Source: Vampirovibrio chlorellavorus (GTDB lineage Bacteria > Cyanobacteriota > Vampirovibrionia > Vampirovibrionales > Vampirovibrionaceae). From it: 64,000 bases of DNA. The stretch's first letter is position 1. Each line of letters begins with the position of its first letter. The stretch is from contig CAIPMU010000018.1 in NCBI GenBank assembly GCA_903866275.1, forward strand, positions 110,513-174,512, in the 5' to 3' direction. The notes under the pieces were generated by a model. It saw only the letters and a list, made by a program, of their open reading frames with translations. It was not told the DNA's origin and made no database searches. Positions 36,587 through 44,297 of the stretch are shown piece after piece. The position numbers and the translations under genes are program-made.

Positions 36587-37312
36587 CTAGACGGTGACGG
36601 ATTCGGGGGAGGGATTGAGGCGATAGCCCACATTGGTAATGGTTTGTAGGTAGCGGGGATGCTTGTGATCCACTTCAATCTTCTGGCGCAGACCACCCAT
36701 GTGCACCCGAAGCATGCGAACATCCTCGTCTGCATCATAACCCCACACCTCTTGCAGAATAGTGGCCAGCGGCACGGCTTCCCCGGAATGTTGCAGGAGG
36801 CAGTAGAGAATTTCAAACTCGGTGGGGGTGAGTTTGACCAGCTTGCCTTGCACCAGTGTTTCCAGCGAAGCCGGAATCAGTTTAATATCCCCGGAGGCCA
36901 GCACTTCGTCCTTTTTCGGGACGTTCACTTCCTTGTTCAGGGTACCGGTGCGCCGAAACAGGGCTCGCATCCGCACCATCAGCTCCTGAAACTCGAAGGG
37001 TTTTACCAGATAATCGTCTGCGCCGGCGTTAAAGCCGCGAATCTTGTCCTCAATTGTCCCCTTGGCGGTTAAAAGCACAATGGGCACCGCTGCCGAGGCC
37101 CGATTGGCCCGAATTCGTTTGCAGACTTCAAAGCCGTCCATCTTGGGCATCATGACATCCAGCACAATCAGGTCGTAGACTTTGGCTTCGGCTTTTTTGA
37201 GGGCATTGACGCCGTCGTTGACCGCATCCACCTGAAAACCCATCAGTTCCAGATCCAGTCGCAGTAAATCGATAATTTCCGGATCGTCGTCCACTACCAG
37301 AATATTGACCAT
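36587..37312 (-). CDS. OmpR/PhoB-family response regulator
   Basis: From ATG 37312 (GGAG about ten bases before it) the protein has 241 residues. The receiver domain carries the acidic pocket DDD at 8-10, phospho-acceptor Asp52 in VLDVMMPKMDG, Thr in LLTAKG and Lys in YLVKPFEF. The C-terminal winged helix (about 140-235) has KLTPTEFEILYCLLQ and the ending TITNVGYRL. It is transcribed just before the sensor kinase and should be its partner. The TTG five codons upstream, also open, is not needed. Confidence 0.95.
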   Translation of the reverse strand: MVNILVVDDDPEIIDLLRLDLELMGFQVDAVNDGVNALKKAEAKVYDLIVLDVMMPKMDGFEVCKRIRANRASAAVPIVLLTAKGTIEDKIRGFNAGADDYLVKPFEFQELMVRMRALFRRTGTLNKEVNVPKKDEVLASGDIKLIPASLETLVQGKLVKLTPTEFEILYCLLQHSGEAVPLATILQEVWGYDADEDVRMLRVHMGGLRQKIEVDHKHPRYLQTITNVGYRLNPSPESVTV

Positions 37313-37567
37313 GCAACGGTTCTCCAATGATTCTCAAAAAATGTCCTGAATGGTTATCTGATCATCATCGCTTGCAGAGCGTTTGAAAAGCCCGGGGCGG
37401 GGACTGACAGGACCAAAGGAGGCGGCAGTGTTCGCTTTGTGTCAGTCTTGGGATGAAGTCAGATAGGATTGCCTTACATTCTACCAAAGTCGTTGTCAAG
37501 TGCCTAGCACAAGGAATCGGCATTTCCATGAGCCTGATTTCAAGACGCTGGACTGGATTAAATTGCA

Positions 37568-37948
37568 TTATGACGGCGGAATAAAAAAGCTGGTTGCATA
37601 ATTGAGCAACCGGCACGCCACGAAGAGCAGACCCGCCCGTTGATGAAACTGTCGCCCCGGTTCCCAGCCCTTAAAGAGCTTGATGCCCGAGCGGATTTGC
37701 ATGAGGTATAAGACCAGCGTCAAGGCAGAAACCGAGACATGAAAGTACAGGAGATAATCGGCTTGAGCCGTCATCATACTTCGGCCCACATGGGCAATGG
37801 CGTGTCGACTGAGTTCAATGTATAACAGCAGGGCAAAATCCACGCAGAATGCGGCACCCATGAACGCCATGTGCCATTTGGCACGACGACGAAACTTCCA
37901 CCCCAAAGCAATCAGCAGGATTGCAACTGTAGAGACCCCATAAAGCAT
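37568..37948 (-). CDS. Small four-helix membrane protein (possibly DUF420-like)
   Basis: The 126-residue protein has four hydrophobic segments (about 2-16, 26-43, 66-84 and 102-122). Conserved-looking His residues lie in KWHMAFMGAAF, the HAIAHVGR loop, YFHVSVSALTL and FHQRAGLLF. The layout resembles the DUF420/YozB family linked to cytochrome oxidase assembly, but the match is by eye and no oxidase gene is nearby. The 255-base gap to the response regulator makes a shared operon unlikely. Confidence 0.75.
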   Translation of the reverse strand: MLYGVSTVAILLIALGWKFRRRAKWHMAFMGAAFCVDFALLLYIELSRHAIAHVGRSMMTAQADYLLYFHVSVSALTLVLYLMQIRSGIKLFKGWEPGRQFHQRAGLLFVACRLLNYATSFFIPPS

Positions 37949-38034
37949 TTAATCATTCTATGCCAGATGCGGGCCACTGGCAATGTGATAAATTCAGGCA
38001 TGCCAGATTGAGCGCAACTCTTTATTCAAACTGT

Positions 38035-38064
38035 ATAATCAACTGTCTATTAGCGGTTGATTAT
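38035..38064. terminator. Perfect 9-bp inverted repeat at the end of the 38061 gene
   Basis: ATAATCAAC (38035-38043) pairs with GTTGATTAT (38056-38064) and overlaps the stop codon of the minus-strand gene. There is no long T run, so termination is only possible, not sure. Confidence 0.4.
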
Positions 38065-38879
38065 TTAAACTTGGGTTTGCGACCGAGAATGAAGTAAATA
38101 CTCATCAGGCCCATACGCGGCAGTAAAAACAGAAACTGCAATGGCTTGAATTTGGCGACAACGCCGTTGCCAATGCCGCTCATCCAGTTGAAGATTTTGC
38201 CGATGAGCCACGTTTGTCGAACCGCCTGACGGGCGTGGACCATTCGCTCCAGGACTTTGAAGATGAAACTTCTCTGTTTGTGATTAATCCGAAGTTTTTC
38301 AAACACGCCTTCCTGTCCGTGGAAGAGGCCTTTGATAATTTTGTTGTATTTGGTGGCCACGAATTCAGGCATCTTGCGGGTCGCTTTTTCGCCCTTGTGG
38401 TCCGGGAAATGCTCCACTTTGGGGTCTTTGCTCCATGAGCCTTCCAGGCTTCGGTAGTGGCGAATCACCTTGTTCAGCGGTTTGGCTTTATCCAGTTTTT
38501 TCTCGGATTGAGCAATCAGTTTTTCGCCCTTGGAGGACAGAAACATCGTGATGGGACTGGCAATCACGCCGGCGGCCCAGCCGAAGACAGGGACCGCAAA
38601 GAGACTGGACATGACCAGATCCGGAATGTACTTGAGAGCAAAGCCTTTGGCCACTTGCTGGGTGTCTTTGTCTTTAAGGCCGGTACTCAGGGCCTTGATG
38701 GTGCCCCACCAGCTCAGTGGCTTTCCTGCTGGTTTGGGGGGGGTATGGCTGGTTTTGGAATTTGCTGGGCTGGACGTGGCAGGATTTGGACCTCCGGCAA
38801 ACTGAACACCCGTGATCGCTTTGGGGAGAGCTGAACCGGACGGTTTGAAAGCGATTAAATTGCCTGGACCAGTAACCAT
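38061..38879 (-). CDS. Hypothetical protein with N-terminal F-x-G motif
   Basis: ATG 38879 has GAGG eight bases before it. The 272-residue product starts with a Gly/Pro/Ser-rich stretch holding VQFAGG at 25-30. Then comes a Lys-rich part, a hydrophobic hairpin at about 95-125 (SLFAVPVFGWAAGVIASPI), basic helices, and a final hydrophobic segment near 250-266. I do not recognise it. The plan (flexible head, motif, hydrophobic pair, Lys-rich helices) is shared with the next gene on this strand. No signal peptide of the usual kind is present. Confidence 0.75.
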   Translation of the reverse strand: MVTGPGNLIAFKPSGSALPKAITGVQFAGGPNPATSSPANSKTSHTPPKPAGKPLSWWGTIKALSTGLKDKDTQQVAKGFALKYIPDLVMSSLFAVPVFGWAAGVIASPITMFLSSKGEKLIAQSEKKLDKAKPLNKVIRHYRSLEGSWSKDPKVEHFPDHKGEKATRKMPEFVATKYNKIIKGLFHGQEGVFEKLRINHKQRSFIFKVLERMVHARQAVRQTWLIGKIFNWMSGIGNGVVAKFKPLQFLFLLPRMGLMSIYFILGRKPKFK

Positions 38880-39146
38880 GAGGAAACCTCTTTTAAACGG
38901 GCGTGCCGCCATAGCTTAATACGGTTCAATACGGAGTGTTTTGTGGCCAAACGCTCAAACGGTTTTCATTCAGATCGTCAATTTGAGCAGGTGGGTTCTG
39001 GTAACTAAAACCCTCTCAAGCATTTTTGTTGCTAGAGCCGGTGCAATGAATCACAGGGAACTGTCGATGAACGAGCTAGGCTGTGAGTTGCTCTATCATG
39101 GGCGGGATTAGGTCGTTCAGGATGCGGGCTAACAGGGTGAAATGGG

Positions 39147-40115
39147 TCATACGGCCTCCAGTTGGGTGAGGGGTTTGGACTCTTTGTGTGAAACCAGATC
39201 TGCGGCTATCTTTAGCCAGGCGGCGTTTTTCAGGCCTTCGCCGACCCATTTGGCGCCCGGGAGCGAACTGGTGACCATGGCGGTGCCCAGTTTGTTCATG
39301 CCGCTAAACAGGGCGAAATCCTTGGCGCCTGTCATCATGGCCTTGCTGGCCTCCTTGCTGTTCTGGGATTGTGCCAGTCTTACGTTCACTTCGGTACGCA
39401 GCAATGCAATGCCGTTTAGTTTGGTCAGCAATTTGGCTGCCCGGCTATTGGATTTTATTTTCAGGAGGGAGAGGAGATAGGGTGTTGCAAAGGCCGGTAA
39501 GCCCCGCACATTCAGCAGATCTTCGGTTGCCTTGTTGATCACATCCACCACGTTGCCATTGGGGCCGGTGGGCTTGCTGCTAATGGCTGCCTTGATTCGG
39601 TGCACATATTGGAACACCGGGTTCAACTCGTTGGGATTGATGTCTTTGGCAATGCGCCGTCCCAATTTCCCGGAGAGATAGGACAGTGGCAAGGTGGCCA
39701 GCGCAAACATAAAACCGACACCCGGCAAGCCCACGAGTGGCAGGACGCTGAGTGCCAGTGGCGCTACATCACAGAGGACAATGCGTGTGCCTTCCCGCAG
39801 GTTGTTTTCGGTGCGTCCGTAGACCCGTGGGGAAGCAGAGGCTTTTTGGGTCGGCGTTTTGGCGCGCGTTGCGCTGGGGGCCTCAGGGGGTAATGCTTCG
39901 TCCGTTTGGGCTTTGAGATCGGGTTCGGTGGCTTCGGGTTTGGCGCGCTTGCGAGCCTTGCCGCTAAACTGAATGGCATCGGCGCATGATGTGCCGGAGG
40001 TGGGCCACGCTGCATTGCGATCGCGCTTCGCGCCACTCAGCGCTATCCCGCTGTTAGATTGGTTTGTACTGGATGTCGTGCTGGTGATGCCAGAAACAGT
40101 CATACTCACTGTCAT
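39147..40115 (-). CDS. Hypothetical protein with N-terminal F-x-G motif and hydrophobic hairpin
   Basis: AGAGGG precedes the ATG at 40115. The 322-residue product begins with a Ser/Thr-rich head, then IQFSGKARKRAKP at 48-60 and an Ala/Pro-rich linker. A hydrophobic region at about 125-155 (LSVLPLVGLPGVGFMF) and helical, basic C-terminal segments follow. I do not recognise it. It resembles the downstream 38061 product in layout, though the sequences are not clearly homologous by eye. The 267-base gap leaves co-transcription open. Confidence 0.75.
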   Translation of the reverse strand: MTVSMTVSGITSTTSSTNQSNSGIALSGAKRDRNAAWPTSGTSCADAIQFSGKARKRAKPEATEPDLKAQTDEALPPEAPSATRAKTPTQKASASPRVYGRTENNLREGTRIVLCDVAPLALSVLPLVGLPGVGFMFALATLPLSYLSGKLGRRIAKDINPNELNPVFQYVHRIKAAISSKPTGPNGNVVDVINKATEDLLNVRGLPAFATPYLLSLLKIKSNSRAAKLLTKLNGIALLRTEVNVRLAQSQNSKEASKAMMTGAKDFALFSGMNKLGTAMVTSSLPGAKWVGEGLKNAAWLKIAADLVSHKESKPLTQLEAV

Positions 40116-40422
40116 AATTAAGGTGGCCCTCTGTCCGGTTCCCTGAATTTTTGCCGGATGTTATTCAATGGATGCTGCCTTAGTAAACCTGCTGAGTGGG
40201 GGGTGGTGATATTTTGTTAAGATATATCAAGCAGACAACCGGTCGCTGCGTTCCTTCAAATGACCCTGTTGGGCAGTTTCTGAATGCTGGCCTGCTTTCA
40301 GTGATTGAGGTCGAGTCGTCGTTTGTCCGGGGCTTGAATCCCGGATGGCGCTGGCCTAGACTGCTAGAAGATCAAGCTGTGCCATTGTTCGGTCTGGCAT
40401 TTCAAAGGATGGTGATTGCCCC
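40116..40422. other. Divergent spacer before pseG
   Basis: An 86-codon frame from 40196 overlaps the start of pseG and has no ribosome site or protein-like features. I see no other gene here. Promoters for the 39147 gene (-) and pseG (+) should lie in it. Confidence 0.4.
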
Positions 40423-41571
40423 ATGCGTGTTTTATTCAGAGCTGATGCCTCGGTAGAGATTGGCACAGGGCATATTATGCGGTGCGCCACTCTGGCCGAT
40501 GCCTTGCGTCAGGCGGGCGCTGCGGTGGTGTTTGCCTGTCGGGCGCTGCCGGGCGATTTGAGAGCCTGGCTAAGTGAGCAGGGGTATCCGGTACTGACCC
40601 TGCCGGATGATTTGGCTGATAATACTTCCCTGTCTGCCGGGACTGGGATTGATGGTTCCGACGTAACCAACGCTAAGACCGCTTTGCCCCATTCCGATTT
40701 CCTATATGATTGGCTGGTGGTTGATCATTATGGGCTGGATGCCCGGTGGGAAACCGCCATGCGCGCTCAGGCCCGGAAAATTCTGGTGATTGATGATCTG
40801 GCCAACCGACCCCATGATTGTGATGTGCTGCTGGATCAGAATGTGACAGCACCCACAGTATCCCCCTACACTGGTTTGGTGCCAGCAAATTGCCAACAAT
40901 TGTTAGGCCCAAGTTTCGCTTTGCTAAGACCGGCGTTTGCCGCTTTGCGCGCCGACTCTTGTGAGCGGGTGAGCCCGTGTGGCTTAAAAGATACCGATTC
41001 GGCGGCTTGTATTACCCGCCTGCTCATTTTCTTTGGCGGCAGCGACCCTACGCAGGAATGCTTCAAGGCACTGAACGCCTTGAGGTTATTGAGGACGATG
41101 GAACCTTTGCCCGACTGGTTGTCCGGTTTACAGGTTGATCTGATTGCTGGTGGCAGCAATCCCCGCTTTGAGGCGCTTCAGACTAAGTGTCTGGGGATGC
41201 CCAATTTGCAACTGCACCGACAGGTTCAGGACATGGCCGCGATGATGCAGCAGGCGGATTTGTGTTTGGGAGCGGGTGGAACCACCACCTGGGAGCGTTG
41301 CTGTCTGGGTTTGCCCGGTGTGGTGATTGCCGTGGCTGATAATCAGGTGGTCATCACCCAGAATGTGGCCGCACTGGGCGCTCAGCGGTATCTGGGAGAA
41401 AGTGCGAAGGTCACGGCCTCGGACATTGCCAGCGCGTTGCAGTCCTTGTTGGGTGATGCTGAATCCGCGTCAGTTTTGGCGGGGCTTCGGCAGGCAGGAA
41501 TGGCGTTGGTGGATGGTCTGGGCGTGCAACGGGTGGTGGCGGTGATGCGTCCAGTCCTTGCGGGTGCCTGA
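40423..41571 (+). CDS. pseG: PseG-like UDP-sugar hydrolase (pseudaminic acid pathway)
   Basis: PseG removes UDP from UDP-2,4-diacetamido-2,4,6-trideoxy-altrose, the fourth step to pseudaminic acid, a sialic-acid-like sugar found on flagellins and pili. Family marks are RADASVEIGTGHIMRC at 6-21, with the His of GTGH the likely catalytic base, DWLVVDHYGLD, VIDDLANRPHDCDVLLDQ and a C-terminal GT-B nucleotide site with GAGGTTTWERCCLGLP. At 382 residues it is longer than typical PseG (about 280-350), with a loop near 65-80. No pseB, C, H, F or I lies nearby. It is followed on the same strand by a prepilin-like gene and a prolyl hydroxylase. Confidence 0.85.
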   Translation: MRVLFRADASVEIGTGHIMRCATLADALRQAGAAVVFACRALPGDLRAWLSEQGYPVLTLPDDLADNTSLSAGTGIDGSDVTNAKTALPHSDFLYDWLVVDHYGLDARWETAMRAQARKILVIDDLANRPHDCDVLLDQNVTAPTVSPYTGLVPANCQQLLGPSFALLRPAFAALRADSCERVSPCGLKDTDSAACITRLLIFFGGSDPTQECFKALNALRLLRTMEPLPDWLSGLQVDLIAGGSNPRFEALQTKCLGMPNLQLHRQVQDMAAMMQQADLCLGAGGTTTWERCCLGLPGVVIAVADNQVVITQNVAALGAQRYLGESAKVTASDIASALQSLLGDAESASVLAGLRQAGMALVDGLGVQRVVAVMRPVLAGA

Positions 41572-41712
41572 GCATCGCTATTGCTGACGGGTGTGCGTGG
41601 CCTCTTCCCTTGGTCTTTCCTTCGCCCAATGGATGCTATGGGAGCAAAGCTGTGAGAGCATGGTTATAGTTACTTTGGCTATTTTTTGCCTGATGTAGAG
41701 AACGCCAACCCT

Positions 41713-42327
41713 ATGCGCCATCGAATGCCAGCGGTTATATCAGCCTTCCAGCCATGTTTCGGGTCGCGATCCGCTCAATGTGGTCAGGCTATCGTGGAGT
41801 ATGCGGGCATGATTGTCATGAGCACGCTGGTGGTGGGCGGTTTGTTGAGCGCCACGCAGCACATGATGCCTGTCCTGTTTACCACGCTCACGCACAATTC
41901 GATGAACGCCCTGTCGGATGAACCGCCAGCGCCTCGGGCCAGTTTGCGATCGCCCGCCCCGGAAGAGGCGCGGACCCCGTCCGGGTTTACCACCGTTTCT
42001 GTTTCCCCCATGCAAGCCATGGGTAGCTTGCCTCAGCCTCAAATGGCGACGGAAGCCCCCCAGTATGAGGCACCTCCGGATGCGCAGATGGGCTTATCGT
42101 CTTATAACACCGGTGATTCTGATAGCCCATCCCCTTCGTTGAATAACAATGCATCGATTCAGGATACCCCCCCTCGTGCGGCTGAGGGCCCGACTCTGGC
42201 ACCTTCGCCTGCGATTTATCCAGGGCCCAGCCCGGCGCCAGAACCGGTGGTAGCGCCCCCCACCAAAGTTGCGCCGTCCCCCGGCCTGTCCCCGATGCCC
42301 ATGCCCGCGGCGCCGCCGTTGTCCTGA
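41713..42327 (+). CDS. Prepilin-like protein (Flp/TadE type) with long proline-rich tail
   Basis: From ATG 41713 (ATG 41725 and TTG 41686 also possible; no strong ribosome site) the protein has 204 residues. G24-QAIVE with Glu at +5 is a class III (Tad/Flp) prepilin peptidase site, followed by the hydrophobic helix YAGMIVMSTLVVGGLL. After about residue 70 the chain is dominated by Pro, Ala, Ser and Thr, with SPAPEEARTP, GPSPAPEPVVAPP and APSPGLSPMPMPAAPP. Ordinary Flp pilins are 50-70 residues and lack such a tail. The next gene is a prolyl 4-hydroxylase, which makes the tail a candidate substrate. Confidence 0.78.
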   Translation: MRHRMPAVISAFQPCFGSRSAQCGQAIVEYAGMIVMSTLVVGGLLSATQHMMPVLFTTLTHNSMNALSDEPPAPRASLRSPAPEEARTPSGFTTVSVSPMQAMGSLPQPQMATEAPQYEAPPDAQMGLSSYNTGDSDSPSPSLNNNASIQDTPPRAAEGPTLAPSPAIYPGPSPAPEPVVAPPTKVAPSPGLSPMPMPAAPPLS

Positions 42328-42460
42328 AGCGCTGTTTTCTCTTCCCAACAATAAGCACTGTGACTATTTTGAAGTTTGTCCCATGAGACCCTGACCCCAA
42401 TTAACCGTTGTTCTCAACTTTTTTGTATCGCACTGTTCCAGAATCGACAGGAAGCCTGCC

Positions 42461-43102
42461 ATGACCTGCACCGTGACTCATCCTACCCGTTATGTTGTTG
42501 AAACGCTCTGTCTGCAACCTCGCTTGCTGCTGCTGCGGGGCTTTTTGAGTGAGTCCGAATGTGATTACCTGATTGAGCAGGCCGAAGCCAAAATTGCCCC
42601 TTCGACCACGGTGGACCCCGAAACGGGCGAGCATATTCGCGTTGAGGCACGTTCCAGCTCCAGTACCTATTTTCAGTTGGGGCAAACCGAGGTCTTATCA
42701 GTCGTCGAAGCGCGGATTGCCAATCAGGTCAATTTGCCGGTGGTGAACGGAGAAGGCCTGCAAGTGCTGAACTATCAAAAAGGTCAGCAGTATTTGCCGC
42801 ACTTTGATTTTTTTGATCCCGCGCACAAGGGCAGCGGGGTGATTCTGGCCTGTGGCGGGCAGCGCGTGGCCACCTGCATTATGTACCTGAACACCGTCGA
42901 ACCCGATGCAGGCGGTGAGACGCATTTTTCCGAGGTAGACATTCGGGTCCGGCCAGTCAAGGGCGATGCGGTGCTGTTTTATAACACCCTCTACAACGGC
43001 GAGATAGACCGCATGACCCTACATGCCTCCCTTCCTGTAACGGCTGGTCAAAAGTGGGTTTCCACCAAGTGGATTCGGGAGCGCGAGTACAAGTCCCCCT
43101 GA
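42461..43102 (+). CDS. Prolyl 4-hydroxylase-like 2-oxoglutarate/Fe(II) dioxygenase
   Basis: The 213-residue protein matches the catalytic domain of prolyl 4-hydroxylases, which turn peptidyl proline into 4-hydroxyproline. The iron ligands are His114 and Asp116 (YLPHFDFF) and His188; Lys198 (QKWVSTKWIRE) should bind 2-oxoglutarate. RGFLSESECDYLI at 26-38, RSSSSTYF and TCIMYLNTVEPDAGGETHF are typical. AGGAAG supports the start. It has no signal peptide, so it would act in the cytoplasm. It directly follows the proline-rich prepilin gene, a natural substrate candidate. Its similarity to plant and algal enzymes may reflect transfer or common ancestry. Confidence 0.92.
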   Translation: MTCTVTHPTRYVVETLCLQPRLLLLRGFLSESECDYLIEQAEAKIAPSTTVDPETGEHIRVEARSSSSTYFQLGQTEVLSVVEARIANQVNLPVVNGEGLQVLNYQKGQQYLPHFDFFDPAHKGSGVILACGGQRVATCIMYLNTVEPDAGGETHFSEVDIRVRPVKGDAVLFYNTLYNGEIDRMTLHASLPVTAGQKWVSTKWIREREYKSP

Positions 43103-43161
43103 CACTGGGCGGGTCGGACTGACCGCATTTTGGCCTACAGCCCGATGAAGGGGCGGTGCTT

Positions 43162-43275
43162 ATGGGCAAACATGCACGCAATTCTCATTCTGATCCCGAC
43201 TTTATTGGGCAGATCCAGCGCTGGCCGGATGGCGTCATGTACTTCAATACGGCTGACTGCTTCAAATTCTGCTAG
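43162..43275 (+). CDS. Possible 37-residue protein
   Basis: ATG 43162 follows AAGGGG by about nine bases and opens a short frame ending at TAG 43273-43275. The product starts MGKHARNSHSDPDFIGQIQR and ends FNTADCFKFC, with two Cys near the end and no membrane segment. It fills the gap between the hydroxylase and transporter genes. I do not recognise it; chance is possible at this length. Confidence 0.35.
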   Translation: MGKHARNSHSDPDFIGQIQRWPDGVMYFNTADCFKFC

Positions 43276-43301
43276 AGTAGTATCGATTTCACAGGAATGC
43301 C

Positions 43302-44291
43302 ATGACTCAAAAATTCGCAATCTGGAAACCTTATCTGGCCTTGCTGACGGTGTACCTCATCTGGGGCACCACGGCGGGGGTGATTCGGCTGGGCATTGAA
43401 GGCATGCCACCCGCGCTGCTGCCTTGCCTGCGCTTTCTGATTGCGGGGAGCCTGCTGGTCGTGTTGTGCCTGCTCAAAGGTGAAGTCTTCCCGGATCGTG
43501 CGGCGTTAAAAAATCATCTGATTACCGGGCTGCTGCTGTTTTTTGGCGGGAATTCCATTATTTGCTGGACGCTGCAGCATGTGACCACCAGCTTTGGCGG
43601 CATTCTGGTGGCGACCACGCCGTTCTGGATGGTCTGGTTGTCCTCGGTGCTGCCCCCGCGTGAAAAAATTCCGGCGTTGTCCCTGTTGGGTGTTGGCATC
43701 GGTTTTGTGGGCATGATCATTTTGCTTTCGCCCAAGCTGACCAACCCCGGCGAGACTACGCCACTGTTCTGGCTGTGCATTGCAGGCCTGCTCGTGATGA
43801 CCTTTTTCTGGTCGCTGGGCTCAATCTTCGCGCGCAAGCACCCTACCAGTAGTTCGCTTCTGATGAGCGTGGGCTGCCAGAACATCTTTGCCGGGCTGGC
43901 CCTGTTGCCAATCTGCTTCCTCAGTATTCCGGACTGGTCGGCGGTGCACCCCACTGGCAATGCCCTGTGGGCGCTGGCTTATCTGGTGATGATGGGCACG
44001 ATGGTAGCCACCCCCTGCTACTTATATGTGGTCAAGCATCTCCCCGTATCGGTTTCCAGCACCTTTGCCTATGTCAACCCGGTTTTGACCCTGATTTTTG
44101 GCGGCCTCTTTCTGAAGGAGACGATCACGCCCACCATGATTGGTGGCGGCGTCGTGATTCTGTTTGGGGTCATTCTGGTGCAGGCCATGAACCGTCAATG
44201 GGCAGCACCACGTGACGCCGTTGCCCAGCTTGAACCCGAGGATTCTGAAGCGGCCCTCGCGTTATCGGATTCGACTGAGGTGCTGGCTTAG
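43302..44291 (+). CDS. EamA/DMT-superfamily transporter
   Basis: The 329-residue protein has about ten hydrophobic helices in two EamA halves. The first half contains YLIWGTTAGVIRLGIEGMPP and GGILVATTPFWMVWLS. The second half contains the repeated pattern VSVSSTFAYVNPVLTLIFGGLFLKE. Such proteins export amino acids or metabolites across the inner membrane; the substrate cannot be told. AGGA precedes the ATG by six bases. A polar acidic tail (about 305-329) is extra. It converges on the 44298 gene with only six bases between stops. Confidence 0.93.
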   Translation: MTQKFAIWKPYLALLTVYLIWGTTAGVIRLGIEGMPPALLPCLRFLIAGSLLVVLCLLKGEVFPDRAALKNHLITGLLLFFGGNSIICWTLQHVTTSFGGILVATTPFWMVWLSSVLPPREKIPALSLLGVGIGFVGMIILLSPKLTNPGETTPLFWLCIAGLLVMTFFWSLGSIFARKHPTSSSLLMSVGCQNIFAGLALLPICFLSIPDWSAVHPTGNALWALAYLVMMGTMVATPCYLYVVKHLPVSVSSTFAYVNPVLTLIFGGLFLKETITPTMIGGGVVILFGVILVQAMNRQWAAPRDAVAQLEPEDSEAALALSDSTEVLA

Positions 44292-44297
44292 CCGCGT

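Noticed and set aside
40196..40456. 86-codon frame overlapping the pseG start
   Set aside because: Overlaps a well-supported gene in another frame and lacks a ribosome site.
43130..43399. 89-codon plus-strand frame across the transporter start
   Set aside because: It overlaps the transporter gene in another frame and has no supporting motif; the 37-codon frame at 43162 is the better candidate.
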